This document shows positions 1 to 8,138 of a stretch of DNA of 64,000 nt, piece after piece; within the stretch, counting starts at the first letter, position 1; each line of letters starts with the position of its first letter. The stretch comes from Desulfocorpusculum sp964414345 (GTDB taxonomy: Bacteria > Desulfobacterota > Desulfocorpusculales > Desulfocorpusculum). Under the pieces are notes generated by a model that saw only the letters and a list, made by a program, of their open reading frames with translations, was not told where the DNA came from and made no database searches. Location of the stretch: contig CAYPWF010000012.1 of NCBI GenBank assembly GCA_964414345.1, positions 1-64,000 on the forward strand, given 5' to 3'. Both the position numbers and the translations under genes were made by a program.

Positions 1-44
1 TTCTTCATTCTTCACTCTTCACTCTTAATTCTTCATTCTTCATC
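1..44. repeat. Degenerate simple repeat (TTCTTCA/CTCTTCA units)
   Basis: The window opens with about six imperfect 7-9 base units built on TTCTTCATT and TTCACTC. It lies just downstream of the first binding-protein gene (minus strand). No coding potential is visible. It may continue to the left of the window. Confidence 0.6.
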
Positions 45-97
45 CCCCCCCGTCCCCGCGTCTCCCTCTCCCCATCTATCCTTTCCCCTTCTTTCCT

Positions 98-1645
98 CTA
101 CTTTTTCAGGCTCACGTACAGGGGATAGAACTTCTCGGTGGGGGTCACCACCATCCCTTCGATCTTGCTGGAATAAGCTATTACAAACTTCTCTATGTGC
201 AGCCAGAGCCAGGGGCAATCATCCCATATGATCTTGGATGCCTGGATCAGAAGCTCCTTTCTCTTGGCAGGGTCCTGTTCCAGACGGCTCTTCTCCATGA
301 TCTCGTCATACTGGGGGTTGGAGTAAAAGGCCGAGCCCAAGCCCTTGGGTGGGTACACGGCCGTTGTGAACTGCCCGTACAGGGCCATATCCGCGTCCAT
401 GATCAGGGGACCCCAGCCCAGAAGCACCATGTCGAACTCGGACTGTTCCAGGGGCTTGTACACCGTGGACATGTAAGTTGGCCAGTCCATGACCCTGAGC
501 TCGGTCTTGATTCCCACGGCCTGGAGCTGTGCCTGGATGGCCTCCGAGACCTGTGTGTCGAAAAGGTACCTGCCCTGGGGGCTTCCTATCTTCACCACCT
601 GGTTGAAGTCCCAGTTGGCCTTCTTCAAGAGCTCCTTGGCCTTCTCGGGGTTGTAGTCGTACTGAGGCTCCATCTTGGCATACCCGAACAGGATGGGGGA
701 CACTGTGCCATCCATGGGTTCGGCCGTGTCGAAGAGGATCTTCTTGACAATGGCCTTCTTGTCCACCGCGTAGTTGAGAGCCTGGCGCACGAGCTTGTTC
801 TTCATGAGCGGGCGGTCCCCCCTGAGGGCCATGAAGATGGTCCTGGTGCTCAGGGGCATCTCCACCTTGATGGCCGGATCTGTTTTGAGGGCTGCCACGT
901 TGGCGGGGGAGGGCTTGTAGCAGATATCCAGCTGGCCCGCCCTCAGCATTGCCTCCCTGGTGGCCACCTCTGGCACTACTTTGAAGGTGAGCTGCTCCAC
1001 GGTGGGCTTGGGTCCCCAGTAAGACTCGTTGCGCACGAGCACAATCCTGTCCCCCTTCACCCATTCCTTGAGCACGTAGGGGCCTGCCCCCACAGGATGC
1101 TGCCTCACGTCCTCCCCGTATTTATCTATGGCTGCGGGTGAGATGGGGGCCACAAGGGTCATGGCCAGGGTCTGGTCCAGAGGCGCGAAGGGATACTTGA
1201 GCTTGAGCTGCACGGTGTGGTCGTCCAGCACCACACACTCCTGCACCATGGTTATGGCGAAGCGAAGAGGCACCTTCAGCTTTGGATCCAGGGCCCGATC
1301 GAAGCTCAGCTTCACTGCTTTGGCATCCAGGGGGGTGCCATCCGAGAACTTGACCCCCTGCCTAAGCTTCAGGGTCCAGGTGAGCCCGTCTGGGGAAGGC
1401 TTGTACTCAGTGGCCAGCCTGGGCTCCAGTTTCCCGTCCGGCTTTACAAAGAAAAAAGTGTCAAAGATCAAATCGCAGATATTCTGAATAAGAGTCGTTG
1501 TCTGCTCCTGGGGGTTGAGGGTGTCGGCGTCTATGCCTATGCCGATATTGAGGTTCTTTATCTGGGCCTTGGCCGCCCCCCAAGGTATCATCAGGGCCAA
1601 ACTCAATGTTGCTCCAAGTATCAGCCTCCTGCTCCAGCTATTCAT
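98..1645 (-). CDS. ABC transporter substrate-binding protein, peptide/nickel type (SBP_bac_5), paralog 1
   Basis: Periplasmic binding protein for an oligopeptide-type ABC importer, 515 aa. The start ATG at 1645 is chosen because AGGAGGAAGGAAC lies directly before it and residues 1-28 then form a clean signal peptide ending in AKAQ. An in-frame upstream extension to 1753 has no such signal. The body (about 65-430) has family features such as TEYKPSPDGLTWTLKLR and KFSDGTPLDAKAVKLSFDR. It is a close paralog of the gene at 1750-3309, with long identical blocks (for example VGAGPYVLKEWVKGDRIV). No permease or ATPase gene is in the window; they may lie to the left. Ligand unknown: peptides, opines, sugars and nickel are all carried by this family. 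Confidence 0.93.
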   Translation of the reverse strand: MNSWSRRLILGATLSLALMIPWGAAKAQIKNLNIGIGIDADTLNPQEQTTTLIQNICDLIFDTFFFVKPDGKLEPRLATEYKPSPDGLTWTLKLRQGVKFSDGTPLDAKAVKLSFDRALDPKLKVPLRFAITMVQECVVLDDHTVQLKLKYPFAPLDQTLAMTLVAPISPAAIDKYGEDVRQHPVGAGPYVLKEWVKGDRIVLVRNESYWGPKPTVEQLTFKVVPEVATREAMLRAGQLDICYKPSPANVAALKTDPAIKVEMPLSTRTIFMALRGDRPLMKNKLVRQALNYAVDKKAIVKKILFDTAEPMDGTVSPILFGYAKMEPQYDYNPEKAKELLKKANWDFNQVVKIGSPQGRYLFDTQVSEAIQAQLQAVGIKTELRVMDWPTYMSTVYKPLEQSEFDMVLLGWGPLIMDADMALYGQFTTAVYPPKGLGSAFYSNPQYDEIMEKSRLEQDPAKRKELLIQASKIIWDDCPWLWLHIEKFVIAYSSKIEGMVVTPTEKFYPLYVSLKK

Positions 1646-1714
1646 GTTCCTTCCTCCTGGTTCCATCCCGCCTGGTCCGTTTCCTCTTTCATCAGAATGC
1701 AGAATCAACCTTGT

Positions 1715-1741
1715 GGGGACCGGCTTCAAACACCGGTCCCC
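1715..1741 (-). other. Intercistronic stem-loop between the two binding-protein genes
   Basis: A perfect 9-bp inverted repeat (GGGGACCGG / CCGGTCCCC) with a 9-nt loop sits in the 104-bp space between paralogs 2 and 1. There is no T-run after it on the minus strand, so a full terminator is unlikely. It may stabilise the upstream mRNA or partly attenuate. Confidence 0.55.
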
Positions 1742-1749
1742 TTTGTTTC

Positions 1750-3309
1750 TCATTGCATGGTCACATAAGTGGGATAGAAGGTCTCATAAGGGGTCACGAT
1801 GAGGCCCTTGATCTTACTGTTGTAAGCTATGAGGAATTTCTCCGTGTGAAGCCAGATCCAGGGGCAGTCATCCCAGACCATCTCCGCGGCCTTCTTGAGG
1901 AGCTCCTTTCTTTTTTCAGGATTCAGTTCCTGCCTGCTTTGGTCCATTAGTTTGTCGAATTCAGGGTTTGAATAAAAGGCCGAACCCAAGCCCTTGGGAG
2001 GGTTCACGCTGGTGTGGAACTGGCCGTAAAGGCCGTAGTCAGCATCCATCACAAACGGCCCCCAGCCCAGCAAGAATACTTCCAGCTCCGTCTCGTTTAT
2101 GGGCTTCTGGAGTCCTGCCACGTAGGTGGGCCAGTCGTATGTGCGAAGCTCCACCTTCACCCCAATGGCCTGGAGAGAGGCCTGCACGTACTCTGCTATC
2201 TGCTTGTCAAAGAGGTATCTGCCCTGAGGGGTTCTCATCTGCACTGTCTGATTGAAGTCGAAATTGGCCTGTTTGAGAAGCTCTTTGGCCTTCTCGGGGT
2301 TGTAGTCGTACTGCTTGGCCATCTTGTGGTAGCCCCACATTATGGGGGATACGGGCCCTTCCATGGGCACGGCCGTGTCAAAGAGGATCTTGCTCACTAT
2401 GGCCTTCTTGTCAACGGCGTAATTGAAGGCCTGACGCACCAGCTTGTTGGTGGTCACCCCCTTCTGACAGTTGAGCCCCATGAAGATGGTCCTGGTGTCT
2501 AGGGGCATCTCCACCTTGATGGCCGGGTCGCTCTTGAGAGCCGCCACGTTGGCCGGTGAGGGCTTGTAACAGATGTGAAGCTGGCCGGCCCTGAGCATAG
2601 CCTCCCGGGTGGCAGTCTCAGGCACTATCTTCCAGGTGAGCTGGGCCACCGTGGGCTTCTTGCCCCAGTAGTTCTCGTTTCTGACCATCACTATGCGGTC
2701 CCCCTTGACCCACTCCTTGAGCACGTAGGGACCTGCTCCCACGGGCTTTTGCCTTACGTCCTCACCGTGCTGTTTCAGGGCTTGCGGAGATGTGGGAGCC
2801 AGGATCACCTGAGCCAGATTGTATGGAAAGGGGGCGAAGGCATACTTGAGTTTTACCTGGAAAGTCAGATCATCTATGACGCTGGCACTTTCGATCATGG
2901 ACACATAGTAGCGAAGAGGCACCCTCTTGTTGGGATCCAGGGTGCGATCTATGGTCTCCTTCATGATCTGGGCCGTAAGGGGGGTGCCGTCCGAAAACTT
3001 GACCCCGGCTCTGAGCTTTATGGTGTAGGTGAGCCCATCCTCTGAGGCCTTGAACTCGGTGGCCAGCCTGGGCTCCAGCTTGGCCTCCGGGGTCTGGAAG
3101 AAAAGGGTGTCATGGATCAGCTCGGCCATGTTCATGATGAGGGAAGTGGTCTGCTCCTGCGGGTTGAGGGTGTCTGCATCCACCCCTATGCCTATGACCA
3201 GTTCCTTGACCTCTCCCTGCGCAGCCGCCTTGGGGGCCCCCATGGCCAGAATCAGGGCCGCGCCCAGGAGAACCGCCCCAAAACCCATCACAAACCTTTT
3301 TCTCTTCAT
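1750..3309 (-). CDS. ABC transporter substrate-binding protein, peptide/nickel type (SBP_bac_5), paralog 2
   Basis: A 519-aa periplasmic solute-binding protein. Residues 1-31 are a signal peptide with a basic start (MKRKR), a hydrophobic core and an AAAQ end. The rest is an SBP_bac_5 domain with the same motifs as its downstream neighbour (KFSDGTPLTAQIMKETIDR, YDYNPEKAKELLKQANFDF). The start overlaps the stop of the amidohydrolase gene by 4 bases (ATGA), so the two are translationally coupled and probably one operon. This suggests that the ligand is the substrate or product of the amidohydrolase, for instance a peptide or cyclic amide. Two near-duplicate binding proteins in tandem imply a recent duplication, perhaps with divergence of ligand preference. 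Confidence 0.94.
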   Translation of the reverse strand: MKRKRFVMGFGAVLLGAALILAMGAPKAAAQGEVKELVIGIGVDADTLNPQEQTTSLIMNMAELIHDTLFFQTPEAKLEPRLATEFKASEDGLTYTIKLRAGVKFSDGTPLTAQIMKETIDRTLDPNKRVPLRYYVSMIESASVIDDLTFQVKLKYAFAPFPYNLAQVILAPTSPQALKQHGEDVRQKPVGAGPYVLKEWVKGDRIVMVRNENYWGKKPTVAQLTWKIVPETATREAMLRAGQLHICYKPSPANVAALKSDPAIKVEMPLDTRTIFMGLNCQKGVTTNKLVRQAFNYAVDKKAIVSKILFDTAVPMEGPVSPIMWGYHKMAKQYDYNPEKAKELLKQANFDFNQTVQMRTPQGRYLFDKQIAEYVQASLQAIGVKVELRTYDWPTYVAGLQKPINETELEVFLLGWGPFVMDADYGLYGQFHTSVNPPKGLGSAFYSNPEFDKLMDQSRQELNPEKRKELLKKAAEMVWDDCPWIWLHTEKFLIAYNSKIKGLIVTPYETFYPTYVTMQ

Positions 3310-4538
3310 GCAGCACCTCCTTCCTGGTCAATTTGAATTTTTCCTTCGGCCTTTACAGGCTTGCCTCCCTTGAGGATCCACAGGATCTTCTGCCTGTTCC
3401 TCAAGAGACCCAATTCCTCCAAAGGATTCCCTCTCACCACGACCAGATCCGCAAGCTTCCCTTCCTCTATGGTTCCAAGATCTTTCTCCAACCCAAGCAC
3501 CTGTGCCCCCACCTGGGTTGCCGCCTCAATGGCCTGCCCTGGGGAGAAGCCGCCCAACTCCACCATGAGCTCCAACTCCCTGGAGTTCTCCCCATGCAGG
3601 TTGAACGGGGTCCCTGCATCGGTCCCCATGGCCACCCGCACCCCAGCCTCCCTGGCCATCTTCAGGCTCTGGAGAAAGTCGGACTTAACCCTCTTGGTCT
3701 TCTCCACTGCATAAGCAGGGATCCCTGCCTCAACCCCGTTCTGCTCTATACAGTTGAGGGCCGAGATGGTGGGAATCAGTGGCACCTTCCTCTCCAACAT
3801 GAGGGCCACGGCCTCCTCCGTGAGGAAAATCCCATGCTCGATACTGTCGATACCTGCCCGAAGAGCGTTCATGATCCCCTCGGCACCCTGAGCATGGGTG
3901 GCCGTGCGCCGGCCGGCCTTGTGGGCCTCCTCCACCGCTGCCCTGAGTTCCTCCTCTGTGAGCTGGGCGCTTCCAGGCTCCACTCCAGGGGTCATCACCC
4001 CGCCTGTGGCCATTAGTTTCACCAGGTCGGCCCCGGCCTTGATCTGCTCTCTGGCCGCTTTCCTCACCTCATGGGGCCCGTCAGCCTCCCTGGCCATCTG
4101 CCACCCGTGGCCGCCTGTCATTACTATGGGCTTCCCGCTAGCCATCATTCTGGGCCCAGGGATGATACCTGCCCTTATGGCATCTCTTACCACAAGGTCC
4201 ACACCGTTCTTCCCGCCCATATCCCTGACACTGGTGACCCCGGAAAGGAGTGTCTTACGGGCATGCTTGGCCATTCGCAGGGCCAAAAGGGCATCCGGGG
4301 TCCGCTCCAGAACTCCCATGGGGTCGGGGCTTCCATCCAAACAAAAGTGCACATGGGCATCTATGAGACCAGGCAGGAGAGTGCAGCCTGATATATCCAC
4401 CCGATGGGCGCCTTTGGGAAAAGAACTTCTTCCTTCCCACACCCCGGCTATCCTCTCCCCCTCCACCATCACAGAGGCCCGCTCCAAAACCCTTCCATCG
4501 CCTACCAAGATGCGCCCATCAAGAAAAAGGATTCCCAT
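3306..4538 (-). CDS. Metal-dependent amidohydrolase (imidazolonepropionase / prolidase-like)
   Basis: A 410-aa cytosolic hydrolase of the amidohydrolase superfamily that cleaves C-N bonds with one or two metals. The first metal pair is in GLIDAHVHF (His62, His64). A likely carboxylated lysine is in GADLVKLMATGG (about residue 175). Further ligands are in RTATHAQG and DSIEHG, and the catalytic Asp is in MGTDAGTPF (about residue 315). The N-terminal and C-terminal parts form the usual beta-sandwich (ends in KLADLVVVRGNPLEE). It resembles the 'amidohydrolase family' group that includes Xaa-Pro dipeptidases and imidazolonepropionases, and the exact substrate cannot be read. It heads the operon with the two binding proteins. 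Confidence 0.9.
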   Translation of the reverse strand: MGILFLDGRILVGDGRVLERASVMVEGERIAGVWEGRSSFPKGAHRVDISGCTLLPGLIDAHVHFCLDGSPDPMGVLERTPDALLALRMAKHARKTLLSGVTSVRDMGGKNGVDLVVRDAIRAGIIPGPRMMASGKPIVMTGGHGWQMAREADGPHEVRKAAREQIKAGADLVKLMATGGVMTPGVEPGSAQLTEEELRAAVEEAHKAGRRTATHAQGAEGIMNALRAGIDSIEHGIFLTEEAVALMLERKVPLIPTISALNCIEQNGVEAGIPAYAVEKTKRVKSDFLQSLKMAREAGVRVAMGTDAGTPFNLHGENSRELELMVELGGFSPGQAIEAATQVGAQVLGLEKDLGTIEEGKLADLVVVRGNPLEELGLLRNRQKILWILKGGKPVKAEGKIQIDQEGGAA

Positions 4539-4871
4539 GGCTTTGACCTGCCCCTATTCCCCCAAGCCCTTAACACAGGAAAAGACTGAGGCCCGACTCC
4601 CCGGATGTTTACCTACAAAGGCCCCTCTAACCCGGTTCTTGCCAGGTTTGGGAAGCAGAACTGCTTTTTCAGCTTCGCAGGATTCCCAAAGCAGCAATAA
4701 GCCTCTATTTTGGATATCCCACTTTGTAAGACCCATCCGGCTGAATCCGGGCCCAAATGTCAGAAGCATAAACCAAAGGCTTTATTGGGTCAATCCGGGG
4801 AAAGGCCTCTGTTGGTATAGCAAGTGATGTGTCCGCTTTTTTGGTGTGAGGGGGGGATGGTGGGGCGGGCC
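4539..4871. other. Gene-free stretch upstream of the amidohydrolase
   Basis: No supported gene. Its minus-strand part near 4538 should carry the promoter of the amidohydrolase operon, but no convincing -35/-10 pair was found. A weak resemblance to the dispersed repeat (GGGCCCGGATTCAGCCGG on the minus strand near 4735-4755) is noted but not counted as a copy. Confidence 0.4.
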
Positions 4872-4934
4872 ATGAAGATTCAGGAGGTGATTTTGAGGGC
4901 TATGGGCTGGAGGCCCCAAAATGGTCTGTGGTAA
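4872..4934 (+). pseudogene. Remnant of an IS transposase N-terminus
   Basis: The first ten codons read MKIQEVILRAM, the start of a common DDE/integrase-core transposase family (helix-turn-helix plus rve, ISNCY-like), from memory of that family. The frame then leaves the family sequence and stops after 20 codons. A GC-rich tract precedes it. Together with the inverted repeat at 5295/5597 it marks insertion-sequence debris. Confidence 0.45.
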
Positions 4935-5275
4935 AGATCTCTGCGAATTTGGTCTTTACCGGGAAGCGGCTTGTACCCATGCCCAGCATAAGGTCTGTCT
5001 CCAATCCGCGGGAATCCGGCGAGAATGACGCACTGCAGGCGGCAGCCGCCATGAGAAAAGGGAAAGTGGTGGATCTGACGGCTTCACTGGCCCTCACTGC
5101 CTCAAGATTGAGCCTTGCGCATCATCTTCCAATGGCTGACAGCATCATCCTGGCAACGGCAGAGGAGTTCAACGCCAGCATCTGGACACAAGACTCGCAT
5201 TTGAAGGATATGGCACACGTGAGGTATCTTCCCAAAGCAATGCTGCCAAAAAGACCGCCTGTAGAGCACGAGTAA
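4928..5275 (+). pseudogene. 5'-truncated PIN-domain (VapC-like) toxin
   Basis: About the last 70 residues (from DALQAAAAMRKGKVV) match the C-terminal half of VapC-type PIN-domain ribonucleases: the LPMADSIILATAEEFNASI segment with its acidic residue, followed by WTQDSHLKDMAHVRYLP. The N-terminal half with the first catalytic Asp (usual start V-D-S/T-S) is missing. The first 30 residues in frame look like unrelated sequence. No VapB antitoxin lies upstream; the IS remnant sits there instead. An inactive relic of a toxin-antitoxin locus disrupted by insertion is the simplest reading. Confidence 0.6.
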
Positions 5276-5321
5276 AAACGCCCGAGGTCTCAGCTTTCAT
5301 GTAAATGACCCACCCTTCTCA

Positions 5322-5375
5322 GAGCAGGACCATGCTCGCATCACTCCCCCAACTTCGGCACCCCCCGGGGGTGGG
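5322..5375 (+). repeat. Direct repeat A, copy 1 (ends at the gap)
   Basis: A 54-bp sequence starting GAGCAGGACCATGCTC and ending CCCCCGGGGGTGGG. It is repeated exactly at 5530-5583. The N-run begins immediately after it. Confidence 0.9.
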
Positions 5376-5475
5376 NNNNNNNNNNNNNNNNNNNNNNNNN
5401 NNNNNNNNNNNNNNNNNNNNNNNNNNNNNNNNNNNNNNNNNNNNNNNNNNNNNNNNNNNNNNNNNNNNNNNNNNN
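5376..5475. other. Assembly gap, exactly 100 N
   Basis: A placeholder of exactly 100 N, as used when the true gap length is unknown. Flanking direct repeats A and B show that the break lies in a repeat, so the missing sequence probably includes at least one more copy of 5584-5767. Confidence 0.98.
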
Positions 5476-5530
5476 CGAAACCCGAACAGACCAAATTTAC
5501 CCAATTCTGGTCATACCTGTTTTGGGTAAG
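5476..5530 (+). repeat. Direct repeat B, copy 1
   Basis: A 55-bp sequence starting CGAAACCCGAACAGACC and ending TGTTTTGGGTAAG. It recurs exactly at 5768-5822. It lies directly against repeat A copy 2, sharing one base. Confidence 0.9.
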
Positions 5531-5583
5531 AGCAGGACCATGCTCGCATCACTCCCCCAACTTCGGCACCCCCCGGGGGTGGG
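5530..5583 (+). repeat. Direct repeat A, copy 2
   Basis: Second exact copy of the 54-bp repeat A (5322-5375). Its 3' end forms the right inverted repeat of the IS remnant. Confidence 0.9.
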
Positions 5584-5629
5584 TCATTTACATGAAAACC
5601 AGGTGGGTCATATCCGTGAAAAATCAGCT

Positions 5630-5767
5630 GTAGGGGAGGGGTTTATCCCCTCCCGTGGGGTTTTGGTTTAGGGTTTAGGTTTGGCCCGTTTTGCGTCCGG
5701 ATGTGAAATCCGCCCCTACGAAACCGAGGGTCAAACCCATTACGGGCGGGGATGAACCCCGCCCCTA
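5630..5767. repeat. GC-rich palindromic elements inside the tandem unit
   Basis: Two similar dyads lie here: GGGGAGGGGTTTATCCCCTCCC (split here as GGGGAGGGG, TTTA, TCCCCTCCC) at about 5634-5655, and GGGCGGGGATGAACCCCGCCC (GGGCGGGG, ATGAA, CCCCGCCC) at about 5744-5764. The motif CCCCTACGAAAC follows a dyad twice. They look like REP-type palindromes. Confidence 0.6.
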
Positions 5768-5822
5768 CGAAACCCGAACAGACCAAATTTACCCAATTCT
5801 GGTCATACCTGTTTTGGGTAAG
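5768..5822 (+). repeat. Direct repeat B, copy 2
   Basis: Second exact copy of the 55-bp repeat B. It defines a tandem period of about 292 bp with the copy at 5476-5530. Confidence 0.9.
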
Positions 5823-6172
5823 TCATATCGCTTTCGGACAGGGTCCCACCAAGGCGAGGACCACCCTGATCTACAAGTTTCGCCCTTAAAGCATTCAACT
5901 TCATTGCAACCGCAAGCCTCCCCTGGCGTGCCCTCGCACACAACTCACCTTTCTCAGCCCACAAAGCTCTCCCTCCCCCTAACCCCCCCCTCGCCATTGA
6001 CTCCAGATCTGCCTTCAAGAACCCCAGCTCCGCAACCGAGAGCCTCTTTCGCACCCTTCACCGCCTGAACTCCCTCACCTGCGTTCAACAACAGCACCAA
6101 AGCCAATTCCAAAGGCCCCACCTCAAAGCGGCTCAGTCCAATCACATCTTTGAACAGACCGGTCCATTCCAA
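5803..6172 (-). pseudogene. Unrecognised coding-like segment, possibly frameshifted
   Basis: Two overlapping minus-strand frames look protein-like: 6172-5954 (starts MEWTGLFKDVIGLSRFEVGP) and 6054-5803 (VRKRLSVAELGFLKADLES, then MKLNALRAKLVDQGGP). A frameshift near 6050 would join them into a helical protein of about 110-120 residues. The C-terminal end runs into repeat B, so it may be truncated by the rearrangement. Family not recognised. It could also be non-coding. Confidence 0.2.
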
Positions 6173-6189
6173 AAAACCCTGACTCTTGG

Positions 6190-6292
6190 TTTCAGGTTTT
6201 GCCCGGGGTTGAGTTGGAATATGTCGAAGTGGACCTGGGGCTTGGGGGCTAAGCCCCCAAAGTCAGAGGCTTTGGAGATTAATCCAGGCTGG
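6190..6292 (+). repeat. Dispersed intergenic repeat, copy 1 (partial)
   Basis: The right two-thirds of the family: GAGTTGGAATATGTCGAAGT, the palindrome TTGGGGGCTAAGCCCCCAA (6242-6260) and the tail box GGCTTTGGAGATTAATCC. It lies downstream of the inositol-phosphatase-family gene, which ends at 6318 on the other strand. Confidence 0.75.
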
Positions 6293-6317
6293 GCCTACCT
6301 GGGGTATACAGAATCCA

Positions 6318-7127
6318 TCAGTCCAAGTAGTCCTTGCCTTTCCAATGAGGCTTGGGAGTGATAAGGCTCAAAAGCTCCCTGTGGACTCCCTCTGCGGCGA
6401 ACAAAACAGGCGGGCCCTTTTCAGGCCCCTTGTGTGAAAAGCGCTCCATTTCCTTGCCTTTTCGATCCGTCACCTTGACTCCGGCCTCCCTTGCCACAAG
6501 CAGCGCTGCAGCCAGATCCCAAATGTGCCATCGCTCCACAAAATAGCCCACATAAACCCCTGAGGCCACAAAGCAAGCCTGGGCAGCCGCACTACCCAGT
6601 GCTCTTATCTTGGGAGGAACTTGGAATTCCCAATCCTTCACACCCTCAGAGGTGATTCCCAAAATGTCTTCCCCGTGCAGGTGGGTTCTCACCAAAGGAT
6701 GCACGGGACGGCCGTTGCATGTGGCTCCTTCCCCCTTTGCAGCCGTGTAAAGCCGGTCCAGGGCCGGCAGGTAAACACACCCCCATATGGGCGCTCCCTC
6801 TTCCAGGAGCCCCACGGAAATTGCCCAAATGGGAAGCCCGAAGCGGTAATTGGTGGTGCCATCTATGGGATCAAGGACCCACATGCGAGTGGACTGGAGT
6901 TCCCCGTTTACTCCACCCTCCTCTCCCAAGACACCGTCCCCAGGACACAGACTCTGAATCATCTCCACAAGCCGCCGCTCGACTTCCCGATCCACCTGCG
7001 TGACCGAGGTGCCGTCCTCCTTGATCCGGGTGCGAAGCCCTCCCTGTTGAGCCTCAAGCGCCCTGAGGCCCATCTCCCGGACGGCTTCCACTACCATTCT
7101 TCTTATTCTCCCCTCAAGCCCGGGCAT
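6318..7127 (-). CDS. Inositol monophosphatase family phosphatase (SuhB-like)
   Basis: Mg2+-dependent, Li+-sensitive phosphomonoesterase superfamily, 269 aa from the start chosen here. Motifs: GVLGEEGG (about 68-75), WVLDPIDGTTNYRFGLP (about 89-105; metal-binding D-P-I-D-G-T) and WHIWDLAAALLVAREAGV (about 202-219; the W-D-x-A-A motif). ATG 7127 is preferred over an in-frame start at 7178 because TTAGGAG is placed just before it and it matches the usual N-terminus of the family. Members act on inositol-1-phosphate, fructose-1,6-bisphosphate, NADP or PAP. The substrate here cannot be decided. No operon partner. Confidence 0.9.
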   Translation of the reverse strand: MPGLEGRIRRMVVEAVREMGLRALEAQQGGLRTRIKEDGTSVTQVDREVERRLVEMIQSLCPGDGVLGEEGGVNGELQSTRMWVLDPIDGTTNYRFGLPIWAISVGLLEEGAPIWGCVYLPALDRLYTAAKGEGATCNGRPVHPLVRTHLHGEDILGITSEGVKDWEFQVPPKIRALGSAAAQACFVASGVYVGYFVERWHIWDLAAALLVAREAGVKVTDRKGKEMERFSHKGPEKGPPVLFAAEGVHRELLSLITPKPHWKGKDYLD

Positions 7128-7361
7128 GCATTCTCCTAAGACAATTTCGGGAATTCCTTTGGGCAAAAAGTTTGCCACAACTGCCTTGTCTTAGAAAGCC
7201 TTCCCAAAGGCAGCATAAACTTTCCCCCCCCCCCAGGATTAGGCATCTGGTGGCGCGGCTTGCAATGGGGTTTCTTGCCTTGGGCTGGCAGCCTTTGAGA
7301 GGTTGTGGCAAAATAATCCCGGGTCTCTGAAGCAGGAAGTGGTTTGGGAGGCAAAAGCTTT

Positions 7362-7556
7362 ATGCCCAAGTGTAGAGAACATAAGTGGCTGAATCACGGA
7401 AACGGGTGGATCTGTGAAACCTGCGGGGAGAAGGCGGCTGTCAACCATCCCCAGATTCAGCCTTGCCCCCGTTGCGGGGCCAAACCTGAGGGAGACCTGG
7501 TTTACTGCCGAGTGTGCCTGGACAGGATATACGGCCTGGAACTCCAAGACGCTTGA
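7362..7556 (+). CDS. Small zinc-ribbon protein, unknown function
   Basis: A 64-aa protein with three CxxC-type pairs (ICETCGEKA, PCPRCGAKP, YCRVCLDRI) plus an early Cys/His (CREHKW), enough for one or two zinc sites. ATG 7362 is preferred, with GGGAGG about 11 bases upstream; a TTG at 7344 is an alternative. It is followed by the YjbQ gene on the same strand after about 160 bases. The family is not recognised beyond a rubredoxin/zinc-ribbon appearance; nucleic-acid or protein contact is the usual role of such folds. Confidence 0.65.
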   Translation: MPKCREHKWLNHGNGWICETCGEKAAVNHPQIQPCPRCGAKPEGDLVYCRVCLDRIYGLELQDA

Positions 7557-7712
7557 GCCCCTGGCCTGGCGCGCTTTCAAAGCCGAAAAGCCGCCCCCTG
7601 AGCCTGACAGCCTCTTTAACCGATGTTATCTTAAAAGCAAATGCTCAGAGAACCTGCTCAAGGGTGGGCCCTCTCGGCACGGGGCAAAGCACTTGCAGAT
7701 TGCGGGGCAGGC

Positions 7713-8129
7713 ATGGTTGTCTCAGGGAGAATAATAATAGAGACCCGTGGGAACGGAGACACCAAGGACATTACAGAGCTGGTGCAGGAGCAGCTTCAGG
7801 GCTCGGGGCTTTCCAGCGGGGTTGCAACCTTGTGCGTGGTGGGAAGCACAGCAGGCCTGACCACCCTGGAATTCGAACCAGGGGCTGTAGCCGATCTTCA
7901 AACAGCACTGGAGAGAGTGGCCCCGAGAGGAGCTCACTACAAACACCATTTTCGCTGGGGGGATGACAACGGGCACTCCCACGTAAGGGCCGCTCTGCTG
8001 GGGCCATCCCTGAGTGTGCCTTTTGTGGACGGGAAGCTCATCCTAGGCACATGGCAACAGATCATACTAGTGGATTTCGACACCAGATCCAGGCGCCGGG
8101 AAGTGGTTGTGCAGATCATGGGGGAGTAG
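7713..8129 (+). CDS. YjbQ/UPF0047 family protein (secondary thiamine-phosphate synthase-like)
   Basis: 138 aa, typical UPF0047 length. Family hallmarks: GVATLCVVGSTAGLTTLEFE near the N-terminus, the conserved histidine stretch YKHHFRWGDDNGHSHVRAAL, and the C-terminal VDGKLILGTWQQIILVDFD followed by RREVVVQIMG. A subset of the family has been reported to have weak thiamine-phosphate synthase activity; the true role is unsettled. ATG 7713 gives the usual start (VSGRIIIETRG); the in-frame upstream extension is not conserved-looking. It is followed 9 bases later by the TIM-barrel gene. Confidence 0.92.
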   Translation: MVVSGRIIIETRGNGDTKDITELVQEQLQGSGLSSGVATLCVVGSTAGLTTLEFEPGAVADLQTALERVAPRGAHYKHHFRWGDDNGHSHVRAALLGPSLSVPFVDGKLILGTWQQIILVDFDTRSRRREVVVQIMGE

Positions 8130-8138
8130 TCGGTCGAG

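Larger units (their letters stand above)
5295..5597. mobile_element. Inverted-repeat bounded IS end remnant containing the assembly gap
   Basis: A perfect 21-bp inverted repeat (5295-5315 against 5577-5597; core GTGGGTCATTTACATGAAA) brackets the gap. A second related motif, GGTGGGTCATATCCGTGAAA, follows at about 5603. Paired GGTGGGTCAT-N5-TGAAA motifs look like transposase-binding ends. No intact transposase is present between or beside them. Confidence 0.5.

Noticed and set aside
197..1141. A 314-codon plus-strand frame opposite the first binding protein
   Set aside because: Antisense shadow of a well-supported gene; composition is His/Leu/Gly-rich with no domains.
4600..4810. A tenth copy of the dispersed repeat
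   Set aside because: Only one short stretch (GGGCCCGGATTCAGCCGG on the minus strand) resembles the family; the palindrome and tail box are missing.
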